A stretch of 64,000 nucleotides of DNA from Comamonas sp. KCTC 72670 (GCA_014656495.1 BNCN01000003.1:248001-312000), one strand, 5' to 3'. Counted from the first letter of the stretch, positions 34,205 through 42,662 are shown. A program made the numbers and translations. Notes: generated by a model not told the origin, from the sequence alone.

Positions 34205-34954
34205 TCAGTCGTCGTCGCGGTCGTCGTCGTCCTCGTCGCCATCCAGGTCGTCATCATCGAAGGCGTCGATGGAGCGGCGGAGGTTGTCCTCGATGGTGGC
34301 GCGCGCGGACGCGTCACGCGGATCCAACCGCTGGCCGTTGCCATCGATGAACCAGCCGGTCGGGTCGATGTTGAGCGTGATGTTCGGCGCCTGGCCGTCC
34401 TTCACCTCGAAGCGCGCCTCGCGCTCCTGCTCCATGCGCACGCTGGTGACGAAGCGGAAGGGCTGCCCGTCGATGTGGCCATCGATGACCATCGACGCCC
34501 CGAGCTCGGCGAGCTCGCGCAGCGCCGCGTCCTGGCCCGCCTGGGCGACGGTGAGCTTGCCGATGTCGAACTCGATTTCATCGAAGATACCAGGCGCCAC
34601 GCGCAGGTCACCCACGGGCACGATGCGGCCGTTCAGGTCGTCCGCGGACAGGTCGATGAGGATGGGGCCCAGCCGCTGCTCGTCGTCATCGGGCAAGTCC
34701 CACTGGTCATCGTCGTCGTCCCGCCCGTCGTCGCGGTCGTCGCCCTCGTACTCGAGCTCCAGCTCACGCACGGACAAGCGCACCCGCTCCAGCGTGATGC
34801 CGGCGGCCGGCTCGAGCTGCTGGGCGCTCTTCGCGGCGACGGCCTGGGCTCCCCGCGCCGAGCCCACCCGGGTGCTCAGTCCAACCTTGACCTTGTCCGC
34901 ATTGCCGCAGGCCGAGAGCAACATGACGGACACGCACAAACCGATGAATCGCAT
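34205..34954 (-). CDS. Acidic DUF4382-like lipoprotein
   Basis: I chose the ATG ending at 34954 (MRFIGLCVSVMLLSACGN); GGAG lies nine bases upstream and the lipobox LSAC follows. The product is 249 residues. An Asp-rich insert (about 70-90) precedes the conserved LGPILIDLSADDLNGRIVPVGDLRVAPGIFDEIEFDIG, the core of DUF4382-like domains, which adopt a beta-sandwich. The last 15 residues are nearly all Asp/Glu/Arg (DDDDLDGDEDDDDRDDD), possibly a calcium-binding or highly charged surface tail. It is divergent from the ECF-sigma operon. A second lipoprotein with an Asp tail ends that operon at 38903. Confidence 0.75.
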   Translation of the reverse strand: MRFIGLCVSVMLLSACGNADKVKVGLSTRVGSARGAQAVAAKSAQQLEPAAGITLERVRLSVRELELEYEGDDRDDGRDDDDDQWDLPDDDEQRLGPILIDLSADDLNGRIVPVGDLRVAPGIFDEIEFDIGKLTVAQAGQDAALRELAELGASMVIDGHIDGQPFRFVTSVRMEQEREARFEVKDGQAPNITLNIDPTGWFIDGNGQRLDPRDASARATIEDNLRRSIDAFDDDDLDGDEDDDDRDDD

Positions 34955-35263
34955 ACCTTCCATCTCCTGGCATCGAGGGACCTGGCGGGCGACTTCTCCG
35001 GCCTGCCGCCGCCTGAAAATCCCGGTCTGGAAATGAAGGAGCCTTCAGGTCGAAATCGGCCACATCGCCTCGCCTGCATGAAGGGCGACGTGGCCGGAAA
35101 CAGGGTCCGTGACTCCTTCCCTGGAGACAGGTACTGACTGAGGAGAAATGGCTTGTACGCGTGCCTCGAGATGGGAGCGCCTCTGGCGGCCCGAAGCCCT
35201 CTACGTGTGTTCCCAGGTGGACACACGTGGGGGCGCGTGGTGGATGGGCGAGGGAGTCAGGGC
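34955..35263. promoter_or_regulatory. Divergent control region with a large imperfect hairpin
   Basis: The region must hold the promoters of the acidic lipoprotein and of the sigma-factor operon. CGGCCAC-A-TCGCC (35057-35069) pairs with GGCGA-C-GTGGCCG (35084-35096), a 12-pair stem with one mismatch and a 14-base loop. It lies about 50 bases before a possible leader ORF. I did not find a convincing ECF-type -35 GGAAC/-10 pair, although GGAAAC occurs at about 35096-35101. Confidence 0.4.
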
Positions 35264-35267
35264 GTGA
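35148..35267 (+). CDS. Possible leader peptide upstream of the sigma factor, 39 aa
   Basis: An ATG at 35148 is preceded by AGGAG (35141-35145) at good spacing. The frame (MACTRASRWERLWRPEALYV, with four Trp in all) ends in a TGA at 35265-35267 that overlaps the GTG start of the sigma gene by four bases. This is the classical arrangement for translational coupling. The sequence shows no membrane segment or known family. It could instead be chance, since GC-rich DNA offers many small frames. The strong ribosome site and exact overlap make it worth recording. Confidence 0.4.
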   Translation: MACTRASRWERLWRPEALYVCSQVDTRGGAWWMGEGVRA

Positions 35268-35836
35268 CGGAGGAGGAGGTCGCCACCTGTATCCGGCGAG
35301 CAGCCGGGGGGGCGCAGGACGCGCACCGCGAGCTGTATCAGCGCTTTCAAGGGAGCGTGCGCCGCGTCGCGCTGGGCTACTCGGCGCTGGGGCCCGCGGA
35401 GGTGGAGGACGTGGTCCAGGAGACCTTCGTCCGGGCCTTCCGCGAGCTGCCCCGGCTCCAGCATCCGCGCGCCTTCGGGAGCTGGTTGGTGACGATTGCC
35501 CGCCATCATGCGCAGTCGCTCAGCCGGGGCGCGCAGGTGCGCGGCCGCGCGGCGGAGGACCTGGCGCTGGAGCTGGAGACGACCACCCCCGCGATTCCTC
35601 CGGCCCTGGAGCTGGAGCGGCGCGTGGCGGTGGTACGTGAGCTGATTGAAGAGCTGCCCGAGGGCCCCGAGAAGGAGACGGTGCGGCTGTTCTATCTGGA
35701 GGGGGAGCTGAGCGCGCGGGAGATCGCCGAGCGCCTGGGGCTGGGAAAGAGCGCGGTGACGATGCGCCTGGAGCGCTTCCGCGCGCGGGTGAAGCGGCAA
35801 TTGCTATCACGGCTGTTGGCCGCGGGAGTGGGATGA
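35264..35836 (+). CDS. ECF-type RNA polymerase sigma factor
   Basis: I chose GTG 35264 (VTEEEVATCIRRAAGG), with GGGAG seven bases upstream, giving 190 residues. The open frame continues upstream to a TTG at 35153. Region 2 (about 20-85) contains YQRFQGSVRRVALGY and the -10-binding EVEDVVQETFVRAFREL. Region 4 (about 125-185) contains LPEGPEKETVRLFYLEGELSA and the helix-turn-helix EIAERLGLGKSAVTMRLERFR. No region 3 is present, as expected for ECF factors. The downstream genes 35840-38903 follow without gaps, so it probably controls its own operon and envelope functions (inference). Confidence 0.9.
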   Translation: MTEEEVATCIRRAAGGAQDAHRELYQRFQGSVRRVALGYSALGPAEVEDVVQETFVRAFRELPRLQHPRAFGSWLVTIARHHAQSLSRGAQVRGRAAEDLALELETTTPAIPPALELERRVAVVRELIEELPEGPEKETVRLFYLEGELSAREIAERLGLGKSAVTMRLERFRARVKRQLLSRLLAAGVG

Positions 35837-35839
35837 GCC

Positions 35840-36625
35840 ATGAGCGACGCGGGCAGACATCTGGATGCGCGGAGCTGGCGGGCGCTGCGAGACAAATCCC
35901 CGGACGCGGTGGCGTACTTCGCTGACCACCTCTCTCGGCCCTGTGAGGTGTGCGAGGCATTCCTCGAGCGGGCCGACGGCGAGGACGCGTTCGGCCTGGA
36001 GGCGATGACGGACGAGGCGCTGGGGACCCTGGCCCCCGTGCGCGAGGACGCGGTGGGCTGGGCCCGGCTGCGCAAGCGACTCGGCTCGCCCCGGCGCGTG
36101 TGGCGCCCTGGCGCGGTGGCGGTGGCGATGGCCGCCGCTGCGGCGATGGTCGTCTTCGCCGTCCACCCCGCGCTGCTCACGGGCGAGCAGCCGGGCACCT
36201 CGGTGCGATTGAAGGGCGGCGGCGCGCTCGCGTTGGAGCTCACGGCGCTCGCCCGGCTGCCGGATGGTGCGCTGCGGCCGCTGACGGACGGCGCCTCGCT
36301 TCCTCCCGAGGCCGTGGTGCTCATCCGCTACCGCTCCAGCGAGCTGGCGCATGCGCTGCTCGCGCTGGAGTCCCCGGACGGCTCGGTGCAGATGCTGGGC
36401 GCCTACACGCTGGAGGCGGGGACGCATGACCTGCGCGAGGGCGATGCGCTGGCGGGCGTGTCCCTGGAGGGAGAGCACGGTCCCAAGACGTTGGTGCTGG
36501 CCGCGTGGCCTCGGGGCCAGGGCGCCGAGGAGGCTCGGGACGCCGCGCTCGCCCAAGGTCGGGTGCCCGAGGGAGCGACGCTGTCCCGGCTCGGGCTGCG
36601 GGTGACCCCGGAGGACGCTCGCTGA
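35840..36625 (+). CDS. Membrane anti-sigma-like protein
   Basis: The gene begins three bases after the sigma stop, as a cognate regulator would. The 261-residue protein has a short cytoplasmic N-terminus with DHLSRPCEVC (about 29-38), an H-x4-C-x2-C arrangement one residue longer than the H-x3-C-x2-C of zinc anti-sigma domains. One membrane segment follows at about 92-110 (AVAVAMAAAAAMVVFAV) with an extracytoplasmic part of about 150 residues (RLKGGGALALELTAL...). Position and topology suggest it holds the sigma factor inactive until an envelope signal arrives. Family identity is not certain because the C-terminal part is not recognised. Confidence 0.65.
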   Translation: MSDAGRHLDARSWRALRDKSPDAVAYFADHLSRPCEVCEAFLERADGEDAFGLEAMTDEALGTLAPVREDAVGWARLRKRLGSPRRVWRPGAVAVAMAAAAAMVVFAVHPALLTGEQPGTSVRLKGGGALALELTALARLPDGALRPLTDGASLPPEAVVLIRYRSSELAHALLALESPDGSVQMLGAYTLEAGTHDLREGDALAGVSLEGEHGPKTLVLAAWPRGQGAEEARDAALAQGRVPEGATLSRLGLRVTPEDAR

Positions 36626-36627
36626 GC

Positions 36628-38301
36628 GTGTGCGCCTTGATTCGCTCCGGTCTCCCATGGGTCCTCTGGCTCGCGCTCGTGTCGCTCTCGGCATGCGGCG
36701 GCGTGCGCGCGGGGGAGAAGGGAAAGGCGGTGAAGGTGCGCCTGGACCCGGCGCGCCTCGCCTCCGCGCACGAGGGCGAGCGCCACGCGCTGCTCATCGG
36801 CATCGACCAGTACGACGACGACTCCTGGAACGACCTGCGCTATCCGGGCAAGGACGCGGAGGACCTGGCGCGCGTGCTCGCGGACCCGCGGCGTGGCGGC
36901 TTCCGCTCGGTGACGGTGCTCACCCGCCCGGAGCAGACGACGCGCGCGGGCGTGTTGGAGGCGCTGCGGGCGCTCGAGGCGCGCGCGTGGAACCCCAGGG
37001 ACGTGGTGGTCGTCTATGTCTCCGGCCACGGCACGCTCGCCCGGGACGCGCGGGGAGAGCTCCAGCGGTACCTCGTGATGCGCGACACGCGCTTCCGGGA
37101 TGTGCAGGGCACGGGGCTGGAGATGGCGGCGCTGGAGCAGGCGCTGGAGCGCTTGGGCTCGCTGCGTCGGGTGTTGGTGCTGGCCACCTGCCACAGCGGC
37201 ACGGGCAAGTCGCTCCTGCCCCCGTCGGTGCGCTCGGAGTTGGAGCGCACCAAGGCCGCGTTCCTGCCGCGCCCGTTGGAGGAGGACAGCCGGGCCTCGT
37301 TGGTGCTGTCCGCCAGCGATTGGGGCGAGGCGGCGCGCGAGGACGACGCGCTCGGCAACGACATCTACACCCACTTCTTCGTCCAGGCGCTCGACGGACG
37401 CGCGGACCGCAACCGCGACGGCGCGGTGAGCGCGACCGAGGCGCACGACTGGGCGCGCCGCCACACGTGGACGTATACGCAGGGCCGTCAGCGCCCGAGC
37501 GTGCGGATGACGGAGGTGGGCGCGGACCCGGTGTTGCTCTCCGGCGCACTGTCCCAGCCCGGCCAGCCGGAGGTGTTCTCCTACAGCCCCCGGCTGGAGG
37601 GCTTCACGCTCAAGGTGGATGGCGTGGACGCGGGCGAGCTGCCGGGCGGCGTGGCGCTGCCCGAGGGCAACCGTCGACTGGGGCTGCACAAGGGCGGCGA
37701 GCTGTTGTGGGAGGACACGGTGGTGCTCAAACCGGGGGAGCGTCGGGCGCTGGATTCGATGCTGCGGGAGCACACGGAGGGGCCTCGTCGCACCGTGTCG
37801 CTGGACCTGGGCGTCCTGGGCTTCCTGGATGCGCGCAGCCGGCGCGAAGTGCTCCCCCGGACGCTGATGACCGGCGCGGGGGTGCGGTGGCGGGGCCTGC
37901 TGCTCGAGCAGCGGCTGGATGTGGGCGTGGACCTGGCGATGGGCCAGGGGCGGCAGGCGCTCCGGCTCGACGTGGGCGGGACGGTGCCGGTGCGACACCG
38001 GGCGGTGATGTTGGGGGTGACGGTGGGGCCCTCCTGGGAGTGGGGGCGGCTGGGGGTGTCCACGGGGCCGCGTGTGGCCGCGCTGTGGATGGAGCGCTCC
38101 TTCCAGTTGGACCTCTTGAATCAGGATGAGCGCTACTTCACGGTATGGCCTGGCTGGATGGCGGGAGTGTCATGGCGGCTGGGGACGCGGTGGGTGTTGG
38201 AGGCCAAGGGGCAGTTGCTCTGGGCCTATGTGCCCGTGGACGGGCGCACGCGCGCGGTGGGCTTCGGTGGCTTCTGGCTGAGCGGAGGGTATCGCTTCTG
38301 A
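36628..38301 (+). CDS. Lipoprotein caspase-like protease with C-terminal barrel-like domain
   Basis: GTG 36628 lies two bases after the previous stop and starts a signal with lipobox LSAC (Cys23); the product is 557 residues. The peptidase C14 (metacaspase) domain spans about 50-285. It starts HALLIGIDQYDDDSWNDLRYP and has catalytic His134 in VYVSGHGTL and Cys188 in LATCHSGTG, both intact. Residues about 310-375 look like a PEGA-type beta domain (LKVDGVDAGELPGGVALPEG). The last 170 residues alternate as transmembrane strands and end GGYRF, the terminal Phe of outer-membrane barrels. This combination in one chain is unusual. ATGA-type tight spacing ties it to the sigma operon. Confidence 0.85.
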   Translation: MCALIRSGLPWVLWLALVSLSACGGVRAGEKGKAVKVRLDPARLASAHEGERHALLIGIDQYDDDSWNDLRYPGKDAEDLARVLADPRRGGFRSVTVLTRPEQTTRAGVLEALRALEARAWNPRDVVVVYVSGHGTLARDARGELQRYLVMRDTRFRDVQGTGLEMAALEQALERLGSLRRVLVLATCHSGTGKSLLPPSVRSELERTKAAFLPRPLEEDSRASLVLSASDWGEAAREDDALGNDIYTHFFVQALDGRADRNRDGAVSATEAHDWARRHTWTYTQGRQRPSVRMTEVGADPVLLSGALSQPGQPEVFSYSPRLEGFTLKVDGVDAGELPGGVALPEGNRRLGLHKGGELLWEDTVVLKPGERRALDSMLREHTEGPRRTVSLDLGVLGFLDARSRREVLPRTLMTGAGVRWRGLLLEQRLDVGVDLAMGQGRQALRLDVGGTVPVRHRAVMLGVTVGPSWEWGRLGVSTGPRVAALWMERSFQLDLLNQDERYFTVWPGWMAGVSWRLGTRWVLEAKGQLLWAYVPVDGRTRAVGFGGFWLSGGYRF

Positions 38302-38903
38302 TGCGTGCGCCAAGACAGCCGTGGCTCCTGGGGATGGCCCTGCTCGCCGTAACGGGCGCCTGTGGAGGCTTCAACAACGGGCCGTTGGGCGAGGGCTCCG
38401 TGCGCGGGCGCATCCTCGACGCCGACGTCGACGTGGCGTGGGTGAGCGTGTTCGGCGAGTCCGAGCTGATGACCGGCGTGTCGTCCGACGGGCGCTTCGA
38501 ACTGGAGGGCGTCCCCGCCAGGACGGTGGAGTTGTTCGTGTTGGCCTCGCGGACGCGGGCGGCGAGGGTCCAGGTGGTGCCGCGGGGGGCTCGCATCATC
38601 GACGTGGGAGACATCGACGCGCCCCCGGGCGCCTTCATCACCGTCCAACTGCGGAGCGATGACGGCAGCGTGCCCGAGGAGGGCGAGGTGGAGGTGGAGG
38701 ACACGCCGTTCGATGACCTGCCGGTGGACCCGGCGACGGGAGAGCTCCGTGTCGGCCCCCTCCCCGCGGGGTGCTACGTGCTGGAGGTCGACGCGAAGGA
38801 GCACGCCCAGAAGGAGGAGCAGGTCTGCGTCCGCGAGGGCGAGGAGCGACGGCTCGAGGTCGTCCTGAGCAGGGGCGACGACGATGACGGGGACGACGAC
38901 TGA
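38301..38903 (+). CDS. Carboxypeptidase-regulatory-like lipoprotein with Asp-rich tail
   Basis: The ATG overlaps the caspase stop by one base (TGATG). The 200-residue product has a lipoprotein signal (LLAVTGAC) and two beta-sandwich units. The first (about 30-120: GSVRGRILDADVDVAWVSV ... GRFELEGVPARTVELFV) is a carboxypeptidase regulatory-like/CarboxypepD_reg fold. The second (about 125-190: LRVGPLPAGCYVLEVDAKEH) is similar, with a disulfide pair. It ends in DDDDGDDD, echoing the tail of the lipoprotein at 34205 across the operon. It is probably a surface partner of the caspase-barrel protein. Confidence 0.75.
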   Translation: MRAPRQPWLLGMALLAVTGACGGFNNGPLGEGSVRGRILDADVDVAWVSVFGESELMTGVSSDGRFELEGVPARTVELFVLASRTRAARVQVVPRGARIIDVGDIDAPPGAFITVQLRSDDGSVPEEGEVEVEDTPFDDLPVDPATGELRVGPLPAGCYVLEVDAKEHAQKEEQVCVREGEERRLEVVLSRGDDDDGDDD

Positions 38904-39247
38904 ACGCATCGCCGTTCACCGTGAGGCGCCGGTGTCGCGGGGCCCGTCCCCGGCAACCCATGCCAGTCCTGCCTGGCGGAGAAGGCCCCGGGGCATGGCG
39001 AGCATGTCGCGCGCCGGGTGAGCCCCCGACTGTCTCACGCGATGCACCGCGTTTGTGCTCGGTAGGTACCTGGACATCCTGCGCGTCGGCGGCGCGCGCT
39101 GAACGGGCGGGCCGGCGTCCGCCCCAGGCCTGGAAGGCCCCTCCCATCACGCTGGGGGCCAGTCGCGCGGCGGGCGGTGCGCCGCTGCTTTCACCCTCCC
39201 CGGGGGGCGCACACTTTCGGACAAGACCCTTTGACCGGGAGGAAGCC
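38904..39247. other. Intergenic region, nothing recognised
   Basis: These 344 bases separate the sigma operon from the coiled-coil lipoprotein gene on the same strand. I see no ORF with a ribosome site, no hairpin with a stem over seven bases, and no repeat. The promoter of the next gene must lie here, but no clear hexamers were found. Confidence 0.4.
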
Positions 39248-39949
39248 ATGGCGCAGCCAGGCGGGCGTCGCATGTACCTGGGGATGGCCGGCACGGCCCT
39301 GTTGCTGCTGGGAGGCTGTGCCTCACATCAACGCTCCAACGCGAAGGTGGACGAGGAATGGGTGGCGAGAGTCCCCCAGAGCCAGCTCGGCGACGTCAGA
39401 CAAGCCCAGCTCACCGAGGACGAGGCCCGCGAGCAGCTTCCCCGCGCGCGCGTGGCGACGCAGGACGCCGAGCAGGCGCTGGAGGTCGCCCGCCGGAACG
39501 AAGCCGCCGCGAAGTCGCGGCACGAAGCCGACGCGCTGGCTTTGAAGGCGGCGAAGGAGACGGGGGACCTCGCCGCCATCCAGAAGGCGCGCGGCGCCGC
39601 CTGCGACTCACAGCATGCGCTCACCCTCGCCCAGGCGGAGACGGCCTGGCGGAACGACGCGGTCGACACGCTGAAGTCCCTGGAGGTCGTCCGGGAGCGG
39701 GAGCTGGATGTCGCGAGCGCCCAGCTCCAACAGGCCCAATACGAAGCGGTGAGCGCCAACAAGGATGTCCGTGCAAGGGACATGTCCTCGGGTGACTTCT
39801 CCAGCGCGGTCGCGGATGCCCGGCGCAGGGCGGCGGACCAACAGCGACAGGCCGATGAGCGCCTCCAGCGAGAGAACCAGGCCAAGGCCCATTGGGAGCA
39901 ACTGCGCGACCAGGGCTACGGCGGCGGCGGCACGCAGCAAGCGCCATGA
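39248..39949 (+). CDS. Coiled-coil lipoprotein
   Basis: ATG 39248 follows GGGAGGA. The 233-residue product has a signal with lipobox LLGGC (about residue 24). Nearly all of residues 50-215 is Ala/Glu/Arg/Gln-rich heptad sequence (EQALEVARRNEAAAKSRHEA, ELDVASAQLQQAQYEAVSAN), predicting long coiled coils. A Gly-rich tail (GYGGGGTQQAP) ends it. The architecture resembles DUF4398-like or Lpp-type envelope lipoproteins that space membranes. No enzymatic motif is present. A terminator hairpin follows. Confidence 0.75.
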   Translation: MAQPGGRRMYLGMAGTALLLLGGCASHQRSNAKVDEEWVARVPQSQLGDVRQAQLTEDEAREQLPRARVATQDAEQALEVARRNEAAAKSRHEADALALKAAKETGDLAAIQKARGAACDSQHALTLAQAETAWRNDAVDTLKSLEVVRERELDVASAQLQQAQYEAVSANKDVRARDMSSGDFSSAVADARRRAADQQRQADERLQRENQAKAHWEQLRDQGYGGGGTQQAP

Positions 39950-39962
39950 GCATCGGGGGCTG

Positions 39963-39989
39963 CGGACCGGAGCACCGTCCTCCGGTCCG
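39963..39989. terminator. Perfect 10-bp hairpin at a convergent pair
   Basis: CGGACCGGAG (39963-39972) and CTCCGGTCCG (39980-39989) pair over a seven-base loop between stops at 39949 and 40007. Confidence 0.7.
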
Positions 39990-40006
39990 TGCCCCTCACC
40001 CCCGGC

Positions 40007-41185
40007 TCACTGCAACGTCTGCTCGCCGGGCGCCTTCCAGGGCGGCAGGTTCTGCGGACACGTGGGCATCATGTCCAACCGGCCATAGAGGCCCTGGCTC
40101 TCATCCGCGGGCCCGGCCGTGAAGAACAAGGTCTCCAGGGGCTGGTTCTCCACGCCATTGCCGAAGCTCAGGCTCCAGAGTCCTTCAATCACCAGCGGCT
40201 GCCCATCGGGACCCGGCAGCGCCCCCGCCCAGGCACCTGATTCAGGCTCGTAGGCGTGGATGGTGCCGTCTCCGAAGTTGCCCACGAGCAGGTGATTGCT
40301 GAACGCACCGAACCCCGCCGGCGCCATCGCGAGCCCCCACGGCGCGTTGAGCGCGCCCTGTGAGGCGACCCGCCGGAGGAGCTGCCCGTTCATGTCGAAG
40401 GCGTTGACGTAGCCCGCCCCAGGCCCTGGCATGTCATCCATGCGCTCCGGGTCCTGCATCGCATACGTCACATACAGCGTGCCGTTGAGAGACTGGATGT
40501 TGAAGGGCGCGAACCCCGGTGGCAGCGAGGGGTCCTCGAACGCGCCCGGCATCTGCACGTGCCGGAAGTGGGAATCAAAGACATCGATGCGCGCGTTGTG
40601 GAAGTCCGCCGCGTACAGCATGGCTTGCGTGCCATTGTCCGCCAGCGCGAGCCCCTTGTACACGGCCCCCATCGGCGCGCTGTCCACGGCGAGCAGCGCC
40701 TTCGACTCGTCCACCACGGGTGACCAGGTGGCCAGGACGCCCTGCTCCGTGACGAAGAGGAAGCGCGCGGGCCCAGACGTGCCCGGCACGGCCGAGATGA
40801 CGAACCCCTCCGTGCCATTGAAGACGACGCCGGTGGGCTTCCCCAGCTCCGCCACGCCCGGCGGCGCGGGGATGGTGACGATGAGCGGCTGCTGGACGCC
40901 ATTGCCGTCATACAGCGTCGACGTGCCCGAGCCGTTGTTCGCCACCCACGCGACGCCTGTCGGGTTGAAGGCCAGTCCCCAGGCGTTGATGAGGTGCGGG
41001 TCGACGTGTTCGGCCCCCAGCGCCGGCGTATTGGCCACGAGGTTGCGCTGGGTGTAGCCACCCGCCACCGAGCAATCCGCCGGAGGCGCGGGTGGCATCG
41101 CCGCCTGGGCGGCCGGCGCCGCGAGGACCGCGACCGCCGCGGACAGTACACCTTGCATCAACCTGGGCCTGCGTGTGTTCATCAT
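40007..41185 (-). CDS. TIGR03118-family beta-propeller protein, exported
   Basis: I chose the ATG ending at 41185 (MMNTRRPRLMQGVLSAAVAV), with GGGGGG just upstream. It gives 392 residues with a signal peptide cleaved around AAQA-A. The mature start NLVANTPALGAEHVDPHLINAWGLAFNPTG is diagnostic of the TIGR03118 family. NHL-like blades follow (GVAWVANNGSGTSTLYDGNG, GLALADNGTQAMLYAADFHN, GTLYVTYAMQDP, NHLLVGNFGDGTIHAYEP). The function is unknown. Extracellular propellers of this type are common in soil bacteria. The gene is 142 bases downstream of rarA on the same strand but has its own upstream region. Confidence 0.85.
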   Translation of the reverse strand: MMNTRRPRLMQGVLSAAVAVLAAPAAQAAMPPAPPADCSVAGGYTQRNLVANTPALGAEHVDPHLINAWGLAFNPTGVAWVANNGSGTSTLYDGNGVQQPLIVTIPAPPGVAELGKPTGVVFNGTEGFVISAVPGTSGPARFLFVTEQGVLATWSPVVDESKALLAVDSAPMGAVYKGLALADNGTQAMLYAADFHNARIDVFDSHFRHVQMPGAFEDPSLPPGFAPFNIQSLNGTLYVTYAMQDPERMDDMPGPGAGYVNAFDMNGQLLRRVASQGALNAPWGLAMAPAGFGAFSNHLLVGNFGDGTIHAYEPESGAWAGALPGPDGQPLVIEGLWSLSFGNGVENQPLETLFFTAGPADESQGLYGRLDMMPTCPQNLPPWKAPGEQTLQ

Positions 41186-41305
41186 GAATCCCCCCTCTGA
41201 GTCCGCGAACCGCCGCGTGCTCATTGCGTAACAAGCTGGGAGGGCGTCCTGGGATGAACAACCCACACTTCTGCCCAGGCGCAATGCGCACCGCACAGCA
41301 GAAGC

Positions 41306-41321
41306 CTGCCCGCGAGGGCAG
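41306..41321 (-). terminator. Weak hairpin after rarA
   Basis: CTGCCC and GGGCAG (41306-41311, 41316-41321) form a six-base stem seven bases after the rarA stop. It is short and could be chance. Confidence 0.3.
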
Positions 41322-41327
41322 CGCGGA

Positions 41328-42662
41328 CTACTCGCCCCGCGACGCCTTGTCCTCGCGCCACCAGTGGCTCATGCGCTCGTGAATCTCCGCCTCGTAGCCT
41401 TCCTTGCTCGGGCGGTAGAACACGGAGCGCTCCAGGGGAGCAGGCAGGTACGTCTGCCCGGGCACGTAGTGGTCCTTGAAGTTCCACGGCGGCTGGTAGC
41501 CCTTGCCGTGCCCCAGCTCCTTCATCAAGTCGGTGGGCGCGTTGCGCAGGTGCAGCGGGGGCTCCGCGTTGGGGTGCTCCTGGAGCGCCGCCAGCGCCGC
41601 GTCCAGCGCCGCGTAGGCCCGGTTGGTCTTCTTCGCCGTGGCCAGCAGGACGACGGCGTGCGCCACGCAGATGCGGCCCTCCGGCATGCCCATGGAATGG
41701 AAGGCCTCCTCGCAGTCACGCACGATGCTGATGGCCTCCGGCATCGCCATGCCCACGTCCTCCACGGCAATCACCTTGAGCCGGCGCCACAGGGACGCCA
41801 CGTCCCCCGTCTGGAGCAGCTTCGCCGCCCAGAAGACGGCGCCCTGGACGTTGGAGCCGCGGCAGGACTTCTGGAGCGCGCTCAGCAAGTCGTAGTGCTG
41901 GTCCCCATCCTTGTCGTGGCGGGACAGGCTGGTGCCCACCGCCTCGCGCGCCGTCTCGGGGGTAATCTCCGCGCCGTCCGCCGTCAGGCTGGCGGCGAGC
42001 TCCAGCGCCCCCAGGGCCTTGCGCACGTCCCCCACGCCGCCCTTCGCGAGCAGCGTCAACGCCTCCTCGCCCACCGTGAGGTTGCGGCTGCCCAGCCCCT
42101 TCTTCGTGTCCGCGAGCGCCCGCGTCAGCGCCGTCTGGATGTCCGCGACGGTGAGCTCCTTGAGCTGGAACACGCGGCACCGGCTGACGAGCGCGGGGCG
42201 GACCTCGAAGCTGACGTTCTCCGTGGTGGCGCCCAGCAGGACGAAGAGGCCGCTCTCCACGTGGGGCAGCGCCTGCTCCTGCACGTTCTTCGCCCAGCGG
42301 TGGATTTCGTCGACGAAGAGGACGGTGCGCCGGCTGTACTGGTTGCGCAGGCGTTCGGCCTCGGCCACCACCTCGCGGATGCGGGGGATGCCGTCCGACA
42401 CGGCGGAGAGGATGACGAACTCCGCGTCCACGCTGGACGCCATCATCCGCGCCAGCGTCGTCTTCCCCACGCCCGGGGGGCCCCAGAAGAGGGAGGACAC
42501 GATGGCCTTGCGCTCGATGAGCTGGCGCAGCGGGCGGCCCGGGCCCAGCAGGTGGGACTGGCCAATGAACTCCTCGGGTGAGCGAGGCCGCATCCGCTCC
42601 GCCAGGGGCGCGAAGCGATTCACGTCGACAGAGGCGGAGAAGAGGTCGGGGCCAGCGCTCAT
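41328..42662 (-). CDS. rarA: Replication-associated recombination protein A
   Basis: This 444-residue AAA+ protein starts MSAGPDLFSASVDVNRFAPL and shows RMRPRSPEEFIGQSHLLGPG, Walker A WGPPGVGKTTLA, Walker B VLFVDEIHRW and sensor 1 LLGATTENVSFEV. The C-terminal tetramer domain has DLLSALQKSCRGSNVQGAVFW and the family end (HYVPGQTYLPAPLERSVFY). RarA/MgsA (Mgs1/WRNIP1) acts at stalled forks with SSB. The length matches the family. It lies 33 bases downstream of the YigZ-type gene on the same strand. Confidence 0.95.
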   Translation of the reverse strand: MSAGPDLFSASVDVNRFAPLAERMRPRSPEEFIGQSHLLGPGRPLRQLIERKAIVSSLFWGPPGVGKTTLARMMASSVDAEFVILSAVSDGIPRIREVVAEAERLRNQYSRRTVLFVDEIHRWAKNVQEQALPHVESGLFVLLGATTENVSFEVRPALVSRCRVFQLKELTVADIQTALTRALADTKKGLGSRNLTVGEEALTLLAKGGVGDVRKALGALELAASLTADGAEITPETAREAVGTSLSRHDKDGDQHYDLLSALQKSCRGSNVQGAVFWAAKLLQTGDVASLWRRLKVIAVEDVGMAMPEAISIVRDCEEAFHSMGMPEGRICVAHAVVLLATAKKTNRAYAALDAALAALQEHPNAEPPLHLRNAPTDLMKELGHGKGYQPPWNFKDHYVPGQTYLPAPLERSVFYRPSKEGYEAEIHERMSHWWREDKASRGE

